A stretch of 64,000 bases of DNA from Fructobacillus cardui (GTDB lineage: Bacteria > Bacillota > Bacilli > Lactobacillales > Lactobacillaceae). Shown here in pieces: positions 42,934 to 52,197 of the stretch. Each line of letters opens with the position of its first letter. The stretch's first letter is position 1. Both the position numbers and the translations under genes were made by a program. A model generated the notes under the pieces. It worked only from the letters and a program-made list of their open reading frames with translations, had not been told where the DNA came from and ran no database searches. The stretch is taken from the NCBI RefSeq assembly GCF_023218935.1, contig NZ_JAJIAL010000001.1. One strand, 5' to 3'.

Positions 42934-43206
42934 TTATTTTGAATCGCTTTGTTCTGCTTCATCGCTAATGTCGCGACGACCAAAGCCCGTATCCGGTTGA
43001 TCATCAACCACCTGTCGCTTACCACTGCGGACAATGTAAACGATAACTGCCGCGATAATCAACGAAAAAATCCAGTGATGTAGGAAGAAACTCAACACTA
43101 ACAAAATACCAACTAAAATTAACAAGTATGAAAATACATTTAAAGTGAACCGGAAAAGTGAAACAATTCCCCAAATTACTAATATTAAGCCAAATAATAA
43201 GAACAC
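42934..43206 (-). CDS. small membrane protein, LiaI/DUF-like topology
   Basis: A 90-residue protein with three closely spaced hydrophobic segments (MFLLFGLILVIWGIVSLF, FSYLLILVGILLVLSFF and WIFSLIIAAVIVYIV) and a charged cytoplasmic tail (DISDEAEQSDSK). The layout resembles that of the 51.8-kb small membrane protein (HHWIFSLII against EHWILTLFI), so the two look like distant paralogues. The arrangement recalls LiaI-type stress proteins but the function is not known. Confidence 0.7.
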   Translation of the reverse strand: MFLLFGLILVIWGIVSLFRFTLNVFSYLLILVGILLVLSFFLHHWIFSLIIAAVIVYIVRSGKRQVVDDQPDTGFGRRDISDEAEQSDSK

Positions 43207-43283
43207 GTTTTATACCTCATTCAATATACTAATTGTAACTTTATTGTAACATGAATAGATTAAGCGGGGATATAATAACGCCT

Positions 43284-43847
43284 TTATCGCTCCTGACTCA
43301 CCAAGTAGTCCTGGTAGGCCTGCCGGTTTTGCTTCACGCATTTTTTCAATAATTTTTCAAAATAATCAGCTGGACTTGTTCCAATCACAGGATTTTCTCG
43401 CCGACTGAGTGTTGTATGAACAACATCACCATCATCAAAATCTAAAAAGTTTGCCGCAATGGTCTTAGTCTCTTCGGTTTCCGCAACCACTTCATAGTGC
43501 TCAATTTCATCAAAGTTTTCAATGAAATAAAGGTTGCCGTCGGCATCAGCATGGTCCAAGTCGTAAAACAGGTACTCCGTCTTCACGTCAATAAAGAGGC
43601 CGTCGCCGAGGTTTAAAGCATTTTCATCCTCGAACTGCTTCTTTAGATAGTCATGAACCTCTTTTGGCGTGTGAACATCAAAATCAAAGTCATTATCATT
43701 CTGCTGATTTTGCTCAGCCAATGCTTGATTAACTTCTCGCTTCAGCATTGCCCGAATGATTCGACGGCATCGTGCTAAATGGTGTGCCTTCACAATTGCA
43801 GTCAAAAACAGCAAACCAATGATAGTCAATGAAACCAAGAAAAACAT
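43284..43847 (-). CDS. membrane-anchored acidic protein, unknown
   Basis: About 187 residues from ATG 43847, behind GGGAGAG. One N-terminal helix (MFFLVSLTIIGLLFLTAIV) is followed by a short basic stretch and then a strongly acidic soluble domain (DNDFDFDVHTPKEVHDYL, DLDHADADGNLYFIEN). The domain probably lies in the cytoplasm, because of the positive residues just after the helix, but this is uncertain. No family recognised. Confidence 0.65.
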   Translation of the reverse strand: MFFLVSLTIIGLLFLTAIVKAHHLARCRRIIRAMLKREVNQALAEQNQQNDNDFDFDVHTPKEVHDYLKKQFEDENALNLGDGLFIDVKTEYLFYDLDHADADGNLYFIENFDEIEHYEVVAETEETKTIAANFLDFDDGDVVHTTLSRRENPVIGTSPADYFEKLLKKCVKQNRQAYQDYLVSQER

Positions 43848-44162
43848 TCTAACTCTCCCAAACAATTAAAAATCAGGACATTACAGACCTGATGTTCAAC
43901 TGGACCTAATAGATTTTGTACCAACCTTTTATAACGAGATTGGTAACTGACTCCATTAGTTTAACTCTCTTGTTGTCAGTTTGTCTATCATTCTAATAAC
44001 AATTTGTAGAACTTATGTTCGGCTACAGGAATAAAAAGCACAATTATCGGTGACTCGTTCTCGTAATCCCCTGCTAGTAAGCCTTTCGCCCAAGGTTAGC
44101 TTTCGAAATTATCGACTGTCAACCAATCCAAAATAATCAAAAATAATCAAAAATCAACAGAC
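43848..44162. other. intergenic region without recognisable genes
   Basis: About 315 bp of AT-rich sequence. It contains a small direct repeat of AATAATCAAA (44130-44152) and no convincing promoter or RNA fold. The upstream control of the 43.8-kb gene must lie here. Confidence 0.6.
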
Positions 44163-44873
44163 TCATCCTTTTTCTCGCAGAGTTATCGTCAATTCTTTAA
44201 CTTGTTGTTCAATGGCTAGCAGTCGATTTTCAACCATCTCCACTTCTGATTTTTCATCCTTAATTGTGAAAAAGGTCGTCAATATGCTGGTAATGCTACC
44301 AATCAAACCGATTCCGACAAACATCAGAACCGTCGCAATCACTTTGCCAACAGTCGAGTGGGGTGAAATATCACCATAGCCAACGGTCGTTGTCGTCGTC
44401 ACCGCCCACCACAAGGCATTCCCATAATTGATTCCCTCAACAGCCGAATACATACCCGCACCAATCAAAATGATTGCGATGGCGCTCAAAACCATGTAAA
44501 TAAAGCCATTAGTTTTCAAAAAACGGACGACATCATTCATAATTTTGCCGGTTAAGCCAAAAATTCGAACTACCTTTAATAACTTTAGAAGGCGGACGGT
44601 TCGAGCAATTCTAAAGACGGAAAAAAGCGAGTCGACTGGAATAATGGCTAATAGATCAAAAACATTTCCCTTAACAAAATCCTTTTTATCAGCTGCCAAC
44701 GTCAAGCGAGCAATGTAATCCACCCAGAAGAACAATAAAATATCACGATTAATAATTGCAGGCATCCCCACCTTAATATTAATGACATCCCCAATATCCA
44801 GTAATGCCAACGTAATCGACATCAATGCCAAAATAAAATTAGCTACATAGTATAACTGCTTCACAACTCCCAC
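44163..44873 (-). CDS. voltage-gated-type potassium channel
   Basis: 236 residues with six hydrophobic segments. The selectivity filter TTTTTVGYGDISPHS sits near residue 163, between the pore helix (ALWWAVTTT) and the last helix. A fourth segment with regularly spaced Arg (FRIARTVRLLKLLKVVRIF) resembles a voltage sensor. A short C-terminal coiled-coil (MVENRLLAIEQQVKEL) may tetramerise it. No RCK domain. It probably conducts K+ across the plasma membrane. Confidence 0.88.
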   Translation of the reverse strand: MGVVKQLYYVANFILALMSITLALLDIGDVINIKVGMPAIINRDILLFFWVDYIARLTLAADKKDFVKGNVFDLLAIIPVDSLFSVFRIARTVRLLKLLKVVRIFGLTGKIMNDVVRFLKTNGFIYMVLSAIAIILIGAGMYSAVEGINYGNALWWAVTTTTTVGYGDISPHSTVGKVIATVLMFVGIGLIGSITSILTTFFTIKDEKSEVEMVENRLLAIEQQVKELTITLREKG

Positions 44874-44949
44874 TCTCCAAAGACTCTATCTTGATTTTAA
44901 TACCAATAATGCCAACCGACGCTATTCCACTGCACCTTTATCCCAGCAA

Positions 44950-44981
44950 ATAAAAAGCAATGCCCGTCTTGGACATTGCCA
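44950..44981 (-). terminator. terminator after the SDR gene
   Basis: On the minus strand GGCAATGTCC and GGGCATTGC pair and are followed by TTTTTA, just past the SDR stop. Confidence 0.8.
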
Positions 44982-44993
44982 AATTCGTTCAAA

Positions 44994-45737
44994 TTAATTC
45001 ATTGTCAAACCGCCGTCAACCGTCACATTTTGTGCCGTTAATCCCCGTCCCTGAGCACTACCAAGGAAGAGGACGGCCTTGGCAACATCGCTTGGTTCCG
45101 TCACCTTGCGTAGCGGCGTTGTCTGCTTGATGTAGTCAAACACTTCTGGCGTTGTGACTGCACTAGCATCCGTTGTTTGCAAAAGACCACCAGAAACCAT
45201 ATTGACGTTGATACCAAATTCGCCCAGCTCAACTGCCAAATTACGGGTAAAGCCAATCTTGGCCGTAGTGTATTCATGATAAGCCACAACGGGATTTTGG
45301 AATAAATTAGTTCCAATATTAACAACTTGACCAGCTTTTTGCGCCATCATTTGCGGCAAGGCACTTTGGGTCACATTAAAGGCTCCCTTCAATGTACCAT
45401 CGATTTGCTCCTGATAAGAATCCCAAGTCAAATCCTTAAATGGCTTCTGTGCCACTGGATCAAATTTAAAGTTGATAAGGGCGTTGTTCACAACCGTGTC
45501 AAGTGAACCAAATTTAGCAACGGCTTGTTGCACCATTTGATCAACCTCGGCTCGATTCCGGACATCAGCTTGAATAGCCATAGCGCGGTCAGGTCCGATT
45601 TCTGCTACCAATTCTTCGGCCTTCTTTCGACTTTGGTAATAATTAATCACTACCTGAAAGCCATCTTTCGCGAAAGTGCGTGCAATTTTCGCTCCCAAAC
45701 CTCTGCTACTTCCCGTAATCAAAACTGTTTTCGACAT
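44994..45737 (-). CDS. short-chain dehydrogenase/reductase (FabG-like)
   Basis: About 247 residues from ATG 45737. The cofactor loop is ITGSSRGLGAKIARTF near 7, with NNALINF near 87 and the active-site YTTAK near 155. The residue 13 before the Tyr, normally Ser, is Thr (NIGTNLFQNP). The C-terminus AQNVTVDGGLTMN is typical. It is annotated in relatives as 3-oxoacyl-ACP reductase, but the real substrate is unknown. It is the only gene downstream of a TPP riboswitch, an unexpected target for thiamine control. Confidence 0.88.
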   Translation of the reverse strand: MSKTVLITGSSRGLGAKIARTFAKDGFQVVINYYQSRKKAEELVAEIGPDRAMAIQADVRNRAEVDQMVQQAVAKFGSLDTVVNNALINFKFDPVAQKPFKDLTWDSYQEQIDGTLKGAFNVTQSALPQMMAQKAGQVVNIGTNLFQNPVVAYHEYTTAKIGFTRNLAVELGEFGINVNMVSGGLLQTTDASAVTTPEVFDYIKQTTPLRKVTEPSDVAKAVLFLGSAQGRGLTAQNVTVDGGLTMN

Positions 45738-45801
45738 TACTCTACCTTTCCTTTTAGAAAGGCATCTCAATGACTCACCCTATTGCCGTTTGCTGCAAAT
45801 A

Positions 45802-45829
45802 AAAAAGCGCTTTCTAGATAGAAAGCACC
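45802..45829 (-). terminator. expression-platform terminator of the TPP riboswitch
   Basis: On the minus strand GTGCTTTCTA and TAGAAAGCGC pair and are followed by TTTTTT. It lies between the aptamer and the SDR start, so ligand binding can end transcription. Confidence 0.85.
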
Positions 45830-45844
45830 ACTAAAAAATTCATT

Positions 45845-45926
45845 AGCAATGACACTTTCCTCCGCTAGTACTAACTAGTTCAGGTTCAAAGGGTTCTTCT
45901 CAGTCAAATCGACGCCCCTAGCGTTG
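45845..45926 (-). promoter_or_regulatory. TPP riboswitch (THI box)
   Basis: On the minus strand the aptamer reads ...AGGGGCGTCGATTTGA-CTGAGA-AG-AACCCTTTGAACCTGAACTAGTTAG-TACTAGCGGAGGAAAGTG, written here with breaks. CTGAGA, ACCC, GAACCTGA and GCGGAGGAAA are the universally conserved thi-box elements. A promoter precedes it: TTGTGG (45956-45961), 18 bp, TAAAAT (45932-45937). High thiamine diphosphate should terminate transcription before the SDR gene. Confidence 0.93.
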
Positions 45927-46012
45927 CTTATATTTTACCATATGAAATCAGTTACCCACAATATTCTAGCCTAATTTTAAAATCCAATATTTACAACCGA
46001 AAATGACCAATT

Positions 46013-47098
46013 TTAGTCTTCCATCGTCTTACCGAAGTAAGCCTCTTCCCAGAGCCCCTTGCTGCTTTGCGTTTCGACAACGTTATCGCCCTCAAGGATT
46101 CCCAACTTCACGATTCCTGAAAAACGAAGGTAGGCACCATCAAAGCCGACCATCTTGGACATCAACTTCTTAAAACCATCAATCTGATCAATCATTTTAT
46201 CGTGTTTGATAACCTTTTCAGCAGAATATGTGATGCGGTAGTGCTTTTCTGGACTGTTGTAATCAAACACCAAGTTTTGCTAATAAGGCTTACTAGTCAC
46301 AGGTTCAATTGCCTTGTCAGTCTTTGAGTAAGTCACGTACTGCAAGTCATCTGCCAAAATCTCTTCTTGCTTCGCTAACAAGAAAACCGGAATTTTTGCA
46401 TGACCGTACTTCTGTACTTCTTTTCAGTCGTCATGTAAGAATTGATAACAGTGTAATCGCCGATATTCGCACGATCCCAGCACCAGTGGTTCATGACCTT
46501 CATCAAAGCCACGTCACCCCAGTTATGGTCGTGGTAGCAATCACCCTCAAGGTTTTGTTCCTGACCATCGGCTGTGATTTTTACCTTGGCATGATCACGA
46601 GGAGTAGCGGGCAACCATGAGAAGTTGTTTTCTTCATTGTTACCATAGTAAATCGTCAAATTTGGTCGCCAAGCTGGTGTGATGTTATCAAAGGAAACTT
46701 CAACCTGGATCTTTTCACCAAAGATACCAATTTCATAGTGGTGCAAATCACCCTTGAAATAGTTCTTGCCCATCTTGACATCACAAGTATCCTTACTTGA
46801 CTTGCGCTAAACTCTTCTGGCTTAAATTCAATCTTTTCCTTAATGGCAGAACCATCACTCTTGGTCCATTCAACTTCCATTGCAGGCTTTAATCCTGGAG
46901 ATGGGTTAACAACTGATTTTGCATAAAAAGTCGTTACTAACTGGGAACCATCATCGAGGTTGGCATCAAAGTACCACCATTCGTAATTTTCGCCTTCGGG
47001 GTTCGTCCGCCGGCATCTTCACGAGGAACAATGTGATTCTTTTGGAGACCTACTTTCGTAAAATCTTCTTCATCTGCTAATCTAACTTTTTCAACCAT
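46013..47098 (-). pseudogene. lipocalin-like / AttH-CrtC family protein, multiply broken
   Basis: The pieces are in order but in different frames. The N-terminus is at ATG 47098 (MVEKVRLADEEDF). A frame change near 47005 precedes the diagnostic NYEWWYFDANLDDGSQLVTT. Another near 46800 precedes KMGKNYFKGDLHHYEIGIFG and LEGDCYHDHNWGD. A lost A near 46420 breaks KKYRKYGHAKIPVFLLAKQ, and an in-frame TAG occurs at 46282-46280 before NLVFDYNSPEK. The EWWYF and YHDHNWG motifs identify the hydroxyneurosporene synthase/AttH lipocalin-like fold. With four lesions it cannot make a full protein. Confidence 0.85.
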
Positions 47099-47508
47099 CT
47101 TGCTGTCGACCTTTCAACCGTTTTTCTAAATAGCAGGTAACGCGGTGTTGCTTTTAGCAACCGCTCTGCTGTTTAACTGTCTACATTGTAGCCATCCGTT
47201 TTCACAGGAACAACCATCATTTACACAACGGATGTTGGATAATCTGTTAAAAAATCATTTCCCTTAGTCTGCTTTAGAACCAGCATATTTTACGCTGTTT
47301 AAATCAGTATTATCCTAATTTATGATGAATATTCTTTGAATTGACGCTGGGCAGAAAAATCATATTTTTCTAATCAACGACTTGATTATAAATGATATAC
47401 CAGCCCCAATTCTTTAAGTTTAATAAAAAATCAATTCTCATCATTGAAAAAATAGTCGCTTTACTTACAATGAGGATAGAGAGTTGATTGAAAGAACGGA
47501 GGGAACCT
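47099..47508. other. intergenic region with small inverted repeats
   Basis: About 410 bp. GCGGTGTTGC/GCAACCGC (47140-47163) and CATCCGTT/AACGGATG (47192-47234) form imperfect inverted repeats without U runs. They could be operator sites for the flanking genes, but nothing is conserved enough to name. Confidence 0.4.
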
Positions 47509-47658
47509 ATGAAAACAAAGGTCATCACCGCTAGCACTGCCAGAGGTTTTGAACAAAATTTGAATGCCTCTATCAGCAATTTGGAAACTCAGGGACATGA
47601 GGTCATGACAATTTCACCCTGGTCCCTTACCTATCGCGCCATTATTCTATATAAGTAA
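47509..47658 (+). CDS. 49-residue small protein, Cse60-like
   Basis: ATG 47509 is preceded by a strong GGAGG 7 nt upstream. The protein, from KTKVITASTARGFEQNL to SPWSLTYRAIILYK, has the beta-alpha-beta pattern of the small Cse60 family (a short first strand, a helix that positions an N-x-FL-like stretch, then a terminal strand). The family's function is unknown outside sporulation naming. It is too short for standard gene finders. Confidence 0.6.
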   Translation: MKTKVITASTARGFEQNLNASISNLETQGHEVMTISPWSLTYRAIILYK

Positions 47659-47688
47659 TTTGATTTTGTATAAAAGGAAAATAATCTG

Positions 47689-47817
47689 ATGAACGATAAA
47701 AACAAAGAAAACGAAGACCAACAGCCACGAGATACATTCTACACACGCCCATGGTTCATTATTATCGGTATCATTGCTGTGCTTAGCATGGTCGGTTACG
47801 TTGCACTGCTGGGCTAA
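47689..47817 (+). CDS. 42-residue single-pass membrane protein
   Basis: ATG 47689 follows AAAAGGAAAA. A charged N-terminus (NDKNKENEDQQPRDTF) leads to PWFIIIGIIAVLSMVGYVAL, one transmembrane helix, and the protein ends almost at once. It lies 30 bp after the 49-residue gene and before a terminator, so the two form a small operon. Tail-anchored topology; no known family. Confidence 0.6.
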   Translation: MNDKNKENEDQQPRDTFYTRPWFIIIGIIAVLSMVGYVALLG

Positions 47818-47879
47818 GTTACTATCACTGCTAAATCAGTATTGAGTTGAGTCCACTTCAACAACATCAAATAAAAAAT

Positions 47880-47912
47880 AAAAACCCACCGTCCAATAAC
47901 GGTGGGTTTTAT
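47880..47912. terminator. terminator between the small operon and the TM2 gene
   Basis: AAAACCCACCG and CGGTGGGTTTT form a perfect stem with an 8-nt loop, A-rich before and T-rich after, usable in both directions. Confidence 0.9.
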
Positions 47913-47952
47913 TAGTAATGGTAGCCCGTTACCTTTTTCAAGCACATAGCCC

Positions 47953-48222
47953 TTAGTTAGCGTAACGACCATTAATAAATGTTAATTCATTGCTATGATT
48001 GTTTGATCCATAAGCTTTCACAAGTGCAATCACGAAATCGACAAAGGGCCAAATACCCAAAGTAATCCATGAGCCGATGAAGGGCTTGAACAAACCTAAA
48101 CCGATTTGTCCCCGAATAAAGCGATCAACACCAAAGCCACCAACCAAAAAGTTGCAAATCCAAGCAAACACATGCTTATTCACAGTATTAATCTTTGCGT
48201 TGCTGTCGTATACAGTATCCAT
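47953..48222 (-). CDS. TM2 domain membrane protein
   Basis: About 89 residues from ATG 48222, behind AGGAG. The TM2 hallmark is seen: WICNFLVGGFGVDRFIRGQIGLGLFK, then WITLGIWPFVDFVIALV. TM2 proteins are small two-helix membrane proteins of unclear role in bacteria. It is a single gene. Confidence 0.88.
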   Translation of the reverse strand: MDTVYDSNAKINTVNKHVFAWICNFLVGGFGVDRFIRGQIGLGLFKPFIGSWITLGIWPFVDFVIALVKAYGSNNHSNELTFINGRYAN

Positions 48223-48372
48223 ATATTTTTTCTCCTTATGTTTCAAGTAACCTTATTGAGAAACCCTAAATACAATTTTATCATTAATTTTACTTTAGTT
48301 ACATAGAAGATGTCGTTTTGAAGACAATATTTTCATAAATCAGCCACAAAGTACATCAGAAAATAAGACATA

Positions 48373-48404
48373 AGAAAAACCTCAGAATTTTGTTTCAATT
48401 CTGG
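48373..48404. repeat. short dispersed repeat, copy 1
   Basis: GAAAAACCTCAGAATTTTG followed by TTTCAATTCTGGGGTT, a hairpin-forming stretch. A diverged copy lies at 52565-52597 (AAAAAACTCAGAACTCTG then TCTCAATTTTGGA). It may be a terminator remnant or a relic of a mobile element; both flank the accessory stretch. Confidence 0.4.
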
Positions 48405-48459
48405 GGTTCAGGATTCATATCAGTCTACATTCTGAAAATCAAATTAAAATGAATCACAA

Positions 48460-50023
48460 TTAATTATTCTCCAAATTCTTAGCAGCTTGCCCATCTTTCA
48501 GCAAGCAAAATGCTAAGACAGCAGCGACTGTCAAAATCGATGCCGAAACCAACATCACACTGTTCATTCCTGCGTAAAATGCTTTTGAAGCAGCGTGTTG
48601 AACGCTCTTCACAATGGCGATTGGCGCTTTAATATCTTGTGACATAATGCTATGACTCGAAAAAGGTCCCTCTGCCAATCACTGATTTTGTATCTTTTCA
48701 ATGCTTGGTAAGTGGACATCAAAAGAATTAAAAAAAGTATGCAAATGATTATCGTATGTCCTGCTTTGAGACAATCCTAGGATAACGACCCCAAATGATG
48801 TTCCTAATTGCATAAAAACGTTGACTAAACCTGATACCATGCCAATTTCATCTGGTTTTGCATCCGCTAATGCCGCATTATTCAACAATGGATTAACGAG
48901 TCCGTTTGATACTCCCAGTAAAATCAATGGCAAAATCAGTTCCTGGTAGGAAAGCTGAGTTGTCATGGCGTTAGCGAAGAGTAATAGACCAACAGCACCA
49001 ACTAATAAGTTAATCGCAATGGTCCGCCGATTTGAAAATTTATTAGTTAAATAGCCGGCAACTGGGCCTAAAATCAAACTCCAAATGGTCATCGGTACTT
49101 GACACAACCCAGTTTCAAAAGCCGCATACGACAGCGCATTTTCCATCATTGATGTAATAAAAATTTGCATAGCATAAACGCCCGATCCCAAGGCGAAAGC
49201 AACAATGATCGAACCGACAAAATTTTTATTCTTGAACAGAGATAAATCCATCATCGACTTTTCGATTCTAGATTCAACAATGATAAACGCCAATAACAGC
49301 AAAACCGCTGCAATTAACCAGAATGCAATCTGAGGATTAAGCCACGATAATTGGGCGTGATTTTCCTTTTGGATTAACCCATAAACAGCAGAAAAATAGC
49401 TGTCGAAGATAAAATCATCCCCCAAAAATCAATTTTCTGACCTTTACCATATTTTGCTTTGTTGTGAAATAAACTAAAATTCCCGCCAATATACCAATTG
49501 GAATGTTCACATAAAAAATTGATGTCCAACCAAATGATTCTGATAAAATATCACCAATTAAAGGACCAGAAACAGTCGAAATCCCCATCACTGATCCTAA
49601 AATGCCTAAGGCCATTCCCTGTTCTTTTCCATCAAACAAGGAAGCGACTAATGCCAGCGCTAAACTCATTAAGCCAGCACCACCAAACGCTTGAATAACC
49701 CGACCAATATTTAAAATCAGCAAGGATGGTGCTAAACCGTTAATGTCTGAAGCCACAACGAAAATCACCATGCTAATTAAATAGATTTGTTTACGGCCAT
49801 ACATATCACCCAATTTTGCAACAATCAAGATGACCACCGCATACGAAATTGTATAGGCGCTAATCACCCATTGAACGTTGCTAAAGTTGGTCTTAAAGCT
49901 TTCAGCCATAATTGGCAAAGCAACATTCACGATGGTGACGTCTAACAAACTCATAAAGACGCCCAAGGATAGGGCAAATAACGCCCACCATTTCCTTGAA
50001 TTACTTCTTACTGTATTACTCAT
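48460..50023 (-). pseudogene. DHA2-type MFS drug transporter, broken
   Basis: ATG 50023 (AAGGAATTGG upstream) begins MSNTVRSNSRKWWALFALSLG, followed by the 14-helix family's DVTIVNVALP and LGDMYGRKQ. The frame shifts near 49450 (continuing as KYGKGQKIDFWGMILSS in another frame) and again near 49385 (to LIQKENHAQLSWLNPQ). An in-frame TGA occurs at 48679, after KIQNQ, before LAEGPFSSHSIMSQ and the last helix. The three lesions indicate real decay. An intact version would export drugs or other small molecules by proton exchange. Confidence 0.88.
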
Positions 50024-50514
50024 TTCCAATTCCTTTCTGATACAAATAACAGTAATCAGAATGGCTATTGTCATTATTGATGATTTGTTGAATAAATCTT
50101 ATTAGTAGAGCAGCCCAACTACTCCAATTCGTATTCACGTAATCATTCGAAAATAAATCTTTTCGGCTTTTTACTTTCGTATCGCTTTAGCAAATGAATC
50201 CGACAGTCGATTCTCCTAAAGAAAAGAACCAACCGAACAAGTTTCACCTCTTGATTGCTTTTATCGAAATGAAAGCAAAAAAAAGATGATTTCTGAATGT
50301 GTTTTTAGAGTTTCCTAAAAACAGCTCATTCAACAAATCATACATAAGCTAAAGCCTTTTTCTGATTACGTCAATAAACAAGATTTATCGACTAGATTTA
50401 TAGTTTAACCAATAAATTATCATTTGGCAAGTTTTTTCAAATTTATTTAAGGGAAGATGTAAAAATTCTGGAAGTTGTATAACTTCCAGAATTTCATTTT
50501 GTTATTTCTATTTT
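50024..50514. other. AT-rich intergenic region
   Basis: About 490 bp upstream of the broken MFS gene. No regulator gene, promoter pair or RNA fold is evident beyond the terminator at 50461-50492. A divergent regulator that often accompanies such transporters is absent. Confidence 0.5.
50461..50492 (-). terminator. terminator after the 50.5-kb gene
   Basis: On the minus strand AAATTCTGGAAGTT and AACTTCCAGAATTT pair around a 4-nt loop and end in TTTTT. Confidence 0.88.
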
Positions 50515-51054
50515 TTACTTTACAAGCTTAGCATTGCTAAAGGCAACATCGTTAACCCACTTTGGATCACTATTTTCACCACCCATAATTGTTGCGTGGC
50601 TGAACTTTCCTTCAACTGTGATTGTTGATCCCTTTTGGATTGATAGAGTGTCATCCTTATTTGATCCTCTAAAGTTAAATGTCAACGTTTGCTTCTCAAA
50701 CTCATTGTTTTCAACAGTTCCAGCATCAATTGTCACATCATGGCCACTAATTGCACCATCCTTCACATCAAGAACAGTTCCTGTAACTTGAGTGATTTTC
50801 CCCTTGTAAGCTGAATCAGCCTGTGAAGAAGTATTGTTTTTATAATTATTAACAATATCATCTGGAGTTACTTTAACAATATTTTCCTTCGACTTCGAAC
50901 CCTTTGATGAACTACTTGAATCGCTCGATCCACCAGCTGCAGATACACCTGCAACAATTACAATCAAAACTAAGAGAATAAACCAAATTCGCTTATAAAA
51001 TGGCTTTTTTTGAACATATGTTTGGCCATTTTCATCAACAATTTTCTTACTCAT
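50515..51054 (-). CDS. membrane-anchored OB-fold (tRNA_anti-like) protein
   Basis: About 179 residues from ATG 51054. A short cytoplasmic N-terminus is followed by one helix (RIWFILLVLIVIVAGVSAA) and a Ser/Gly/Lys-rich linker (GGSSDSSSSSKGSKSK). The extracellular domain has VTPDDIVNNYKNN, YKGKITQVTGTVLDV and GSTITVEGKF, the strand order of the tRNA_anti-like/OB-fold family. Such proteins are common in lactobacilli and their ligand is unknown. It is a single gene. Confidence 0.7.
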   Translation of the reverse strand: MSKKIVDENGQTYVQKKPFYKRIWFILLVLIVIVAGVSAAGGSSDSSSSSKGSKSKENIVKVTPDDIVNNYKNNTSSQADSAYKGKITQVTGTVLDVKDGAISGHDVTIDAGTVENNEFEKQTLTFNFRGSNKDDTLSIQKGSTITVEGKFSHATIMGGENSDPKWVNDVAFSNAKLVK

Positions 51055-51825
51055 TTTACTGCAATCTCCCATTCAGCTTTTTTCGTGGCTCAGTTTTACA
51101 CGTTTTTGTTACAAACATCTTATCTTAATTTAGAATATTTTGCATCCAAGCATATTTATAGATTCTATTGAATTTCACTAATTATTTTATTCCTCAATTC
51201 ATTATATTTCATTTTAATTATTTATAAAACATATTTTATTTTTATCTCTTTTTAATTTTGAAAAAATATAAAATTTCAAATAAAAATATTACCGTAACTT
51301 AGATTAAATTAGAAATAAAGTTTCTTAATTAAAATCAAATAAATTAACTTTTCTTCCTATTTAGACTCATGATAATTATAAATTAATCAGTTTCATTACC
51401 ACATCTTATCAATTTTCATTCATATATTATTCCAATAGGAAATCACGAACTTTCAAAGCAAATTATTAGTGCAATCCTTTTTCTGAATAAATTGAAATGA
51501 CAAAGCTTGTATTAAATTAATTAGTACACGAAAGATTCTTCGCATGACAAAATATATGTATCTATGTCACGACTATCTCCTAAATAATCGGAAATTTATG
51601 GCATTTTGACAAATAAAAAATCGACAATGCTTTGAAAAACAATATCGATTTATTTCTAGTAGTGGTTCAAATATTATTTACCAATAGACAATTTATCTTA
51701 TGAGAAATGTGACAAAAATGATTTCTATTTAGTAATCTGATACAAACAAAATAGAGGTCACAATCACAACCTTTTTTTAATTTTGGGTACTACGTTGTAT
51801 TGTATCCTAAAGAGCCCTTTTATCC
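51055..51825. other. long very AT-rich non-coding region
   Basis: About 770 bp with no credible frame on either strand, much lower in GC than the flanks. I see no repeat array, tRNA or terminator of note. Together with the decayed neighbours it suggests eroded accessory DNA. Confidence 0.5.
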
Positions 51826-52047
51826 TTACTCTTCATCATTGCTATCACTAACCGCAAAGAACGCAATCACAGCTAATACGGTGTAAATAAAGAGTGTTAG
51901 AATCCAGTGTTCTAAAACGAAATCAAGCACCATCAATGCTCCAGCAAACATCAACAAGAACGGAAGCCAGGATATAATCTTGTATGATGTCCAGTACATA
52001 AGATAAATGCCACCAAAAATTAAAAATACAAATCCTAGTAAGACCAT
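51826..52047 (-). CDS. small membrane protein, paralogue-like of the 42.9-kb protein
   Basis: 73 residues with three hydrophobic segments (VLLGFVFLIFGGIYLMYW, ISWLPFLLMFAGALMVLDF and WILTLFIYTVLAVIAFF) and an acidic end (SDSNDEE). An AAAGGAAG site inside the end of the preceding small gene precedes the ATG. Its layout matches the protein at 42934-43206. Function unknown. Confidence 0.68.
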   Translation of the reverse strand: MVLLGFVFLIFGGIYLMYWTSYKIISWLPFLLMFAGALMVLDFVLEHWILTLFIYTVLAVIAFFAVSDSNDEE

Positions 52048-52050
52048 CTT

Positions 52051-52197
52051 CTACTTCCTTTCATTCTTTGTTGCATGGGTGCCTTTGTAATTAATACTAC
52101 CTGGTTCATTGCTATCATAAATATGTAATCCAATCACCACTACATATACAATGATTGATACAACGATAACCCACTTCTGCTTTTTATTGACTTTCAT
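52051..52197 (-). CDS. 48-residue single-pass membrane protein
   Basis: ATG 52197 follows GGGAGATGACT. A basic start (KVNKKQKW) leads to VIVVSIIVYVVVIGLHIY, one transmembrane helix, and a polar tail (SNEPGSINYKGTHATKN). Its stop is 3 bp before the next ATG, so the two small membrane proteins form an operon. No family recognised. Confidence 0.6.
   Translation of the reverse strand: MKVNKKQKWVIVVSIIVYVVVIGLHIYDSNEPGSINYKGTHATKNERK

Noticed and set aside
47192..47234. CATCCGTT/AACGGATG inverted repeat as a regulator operator
   Set aside because: Spacing is wide and no regulator gene is adjacent; I can only list it as an inverted repeat.
47370..47579. 69-codon minus-strand frame
   Set aside because: It overlaps the better supported 49-residue plus-strand gene, which has a strong GGAGG site.
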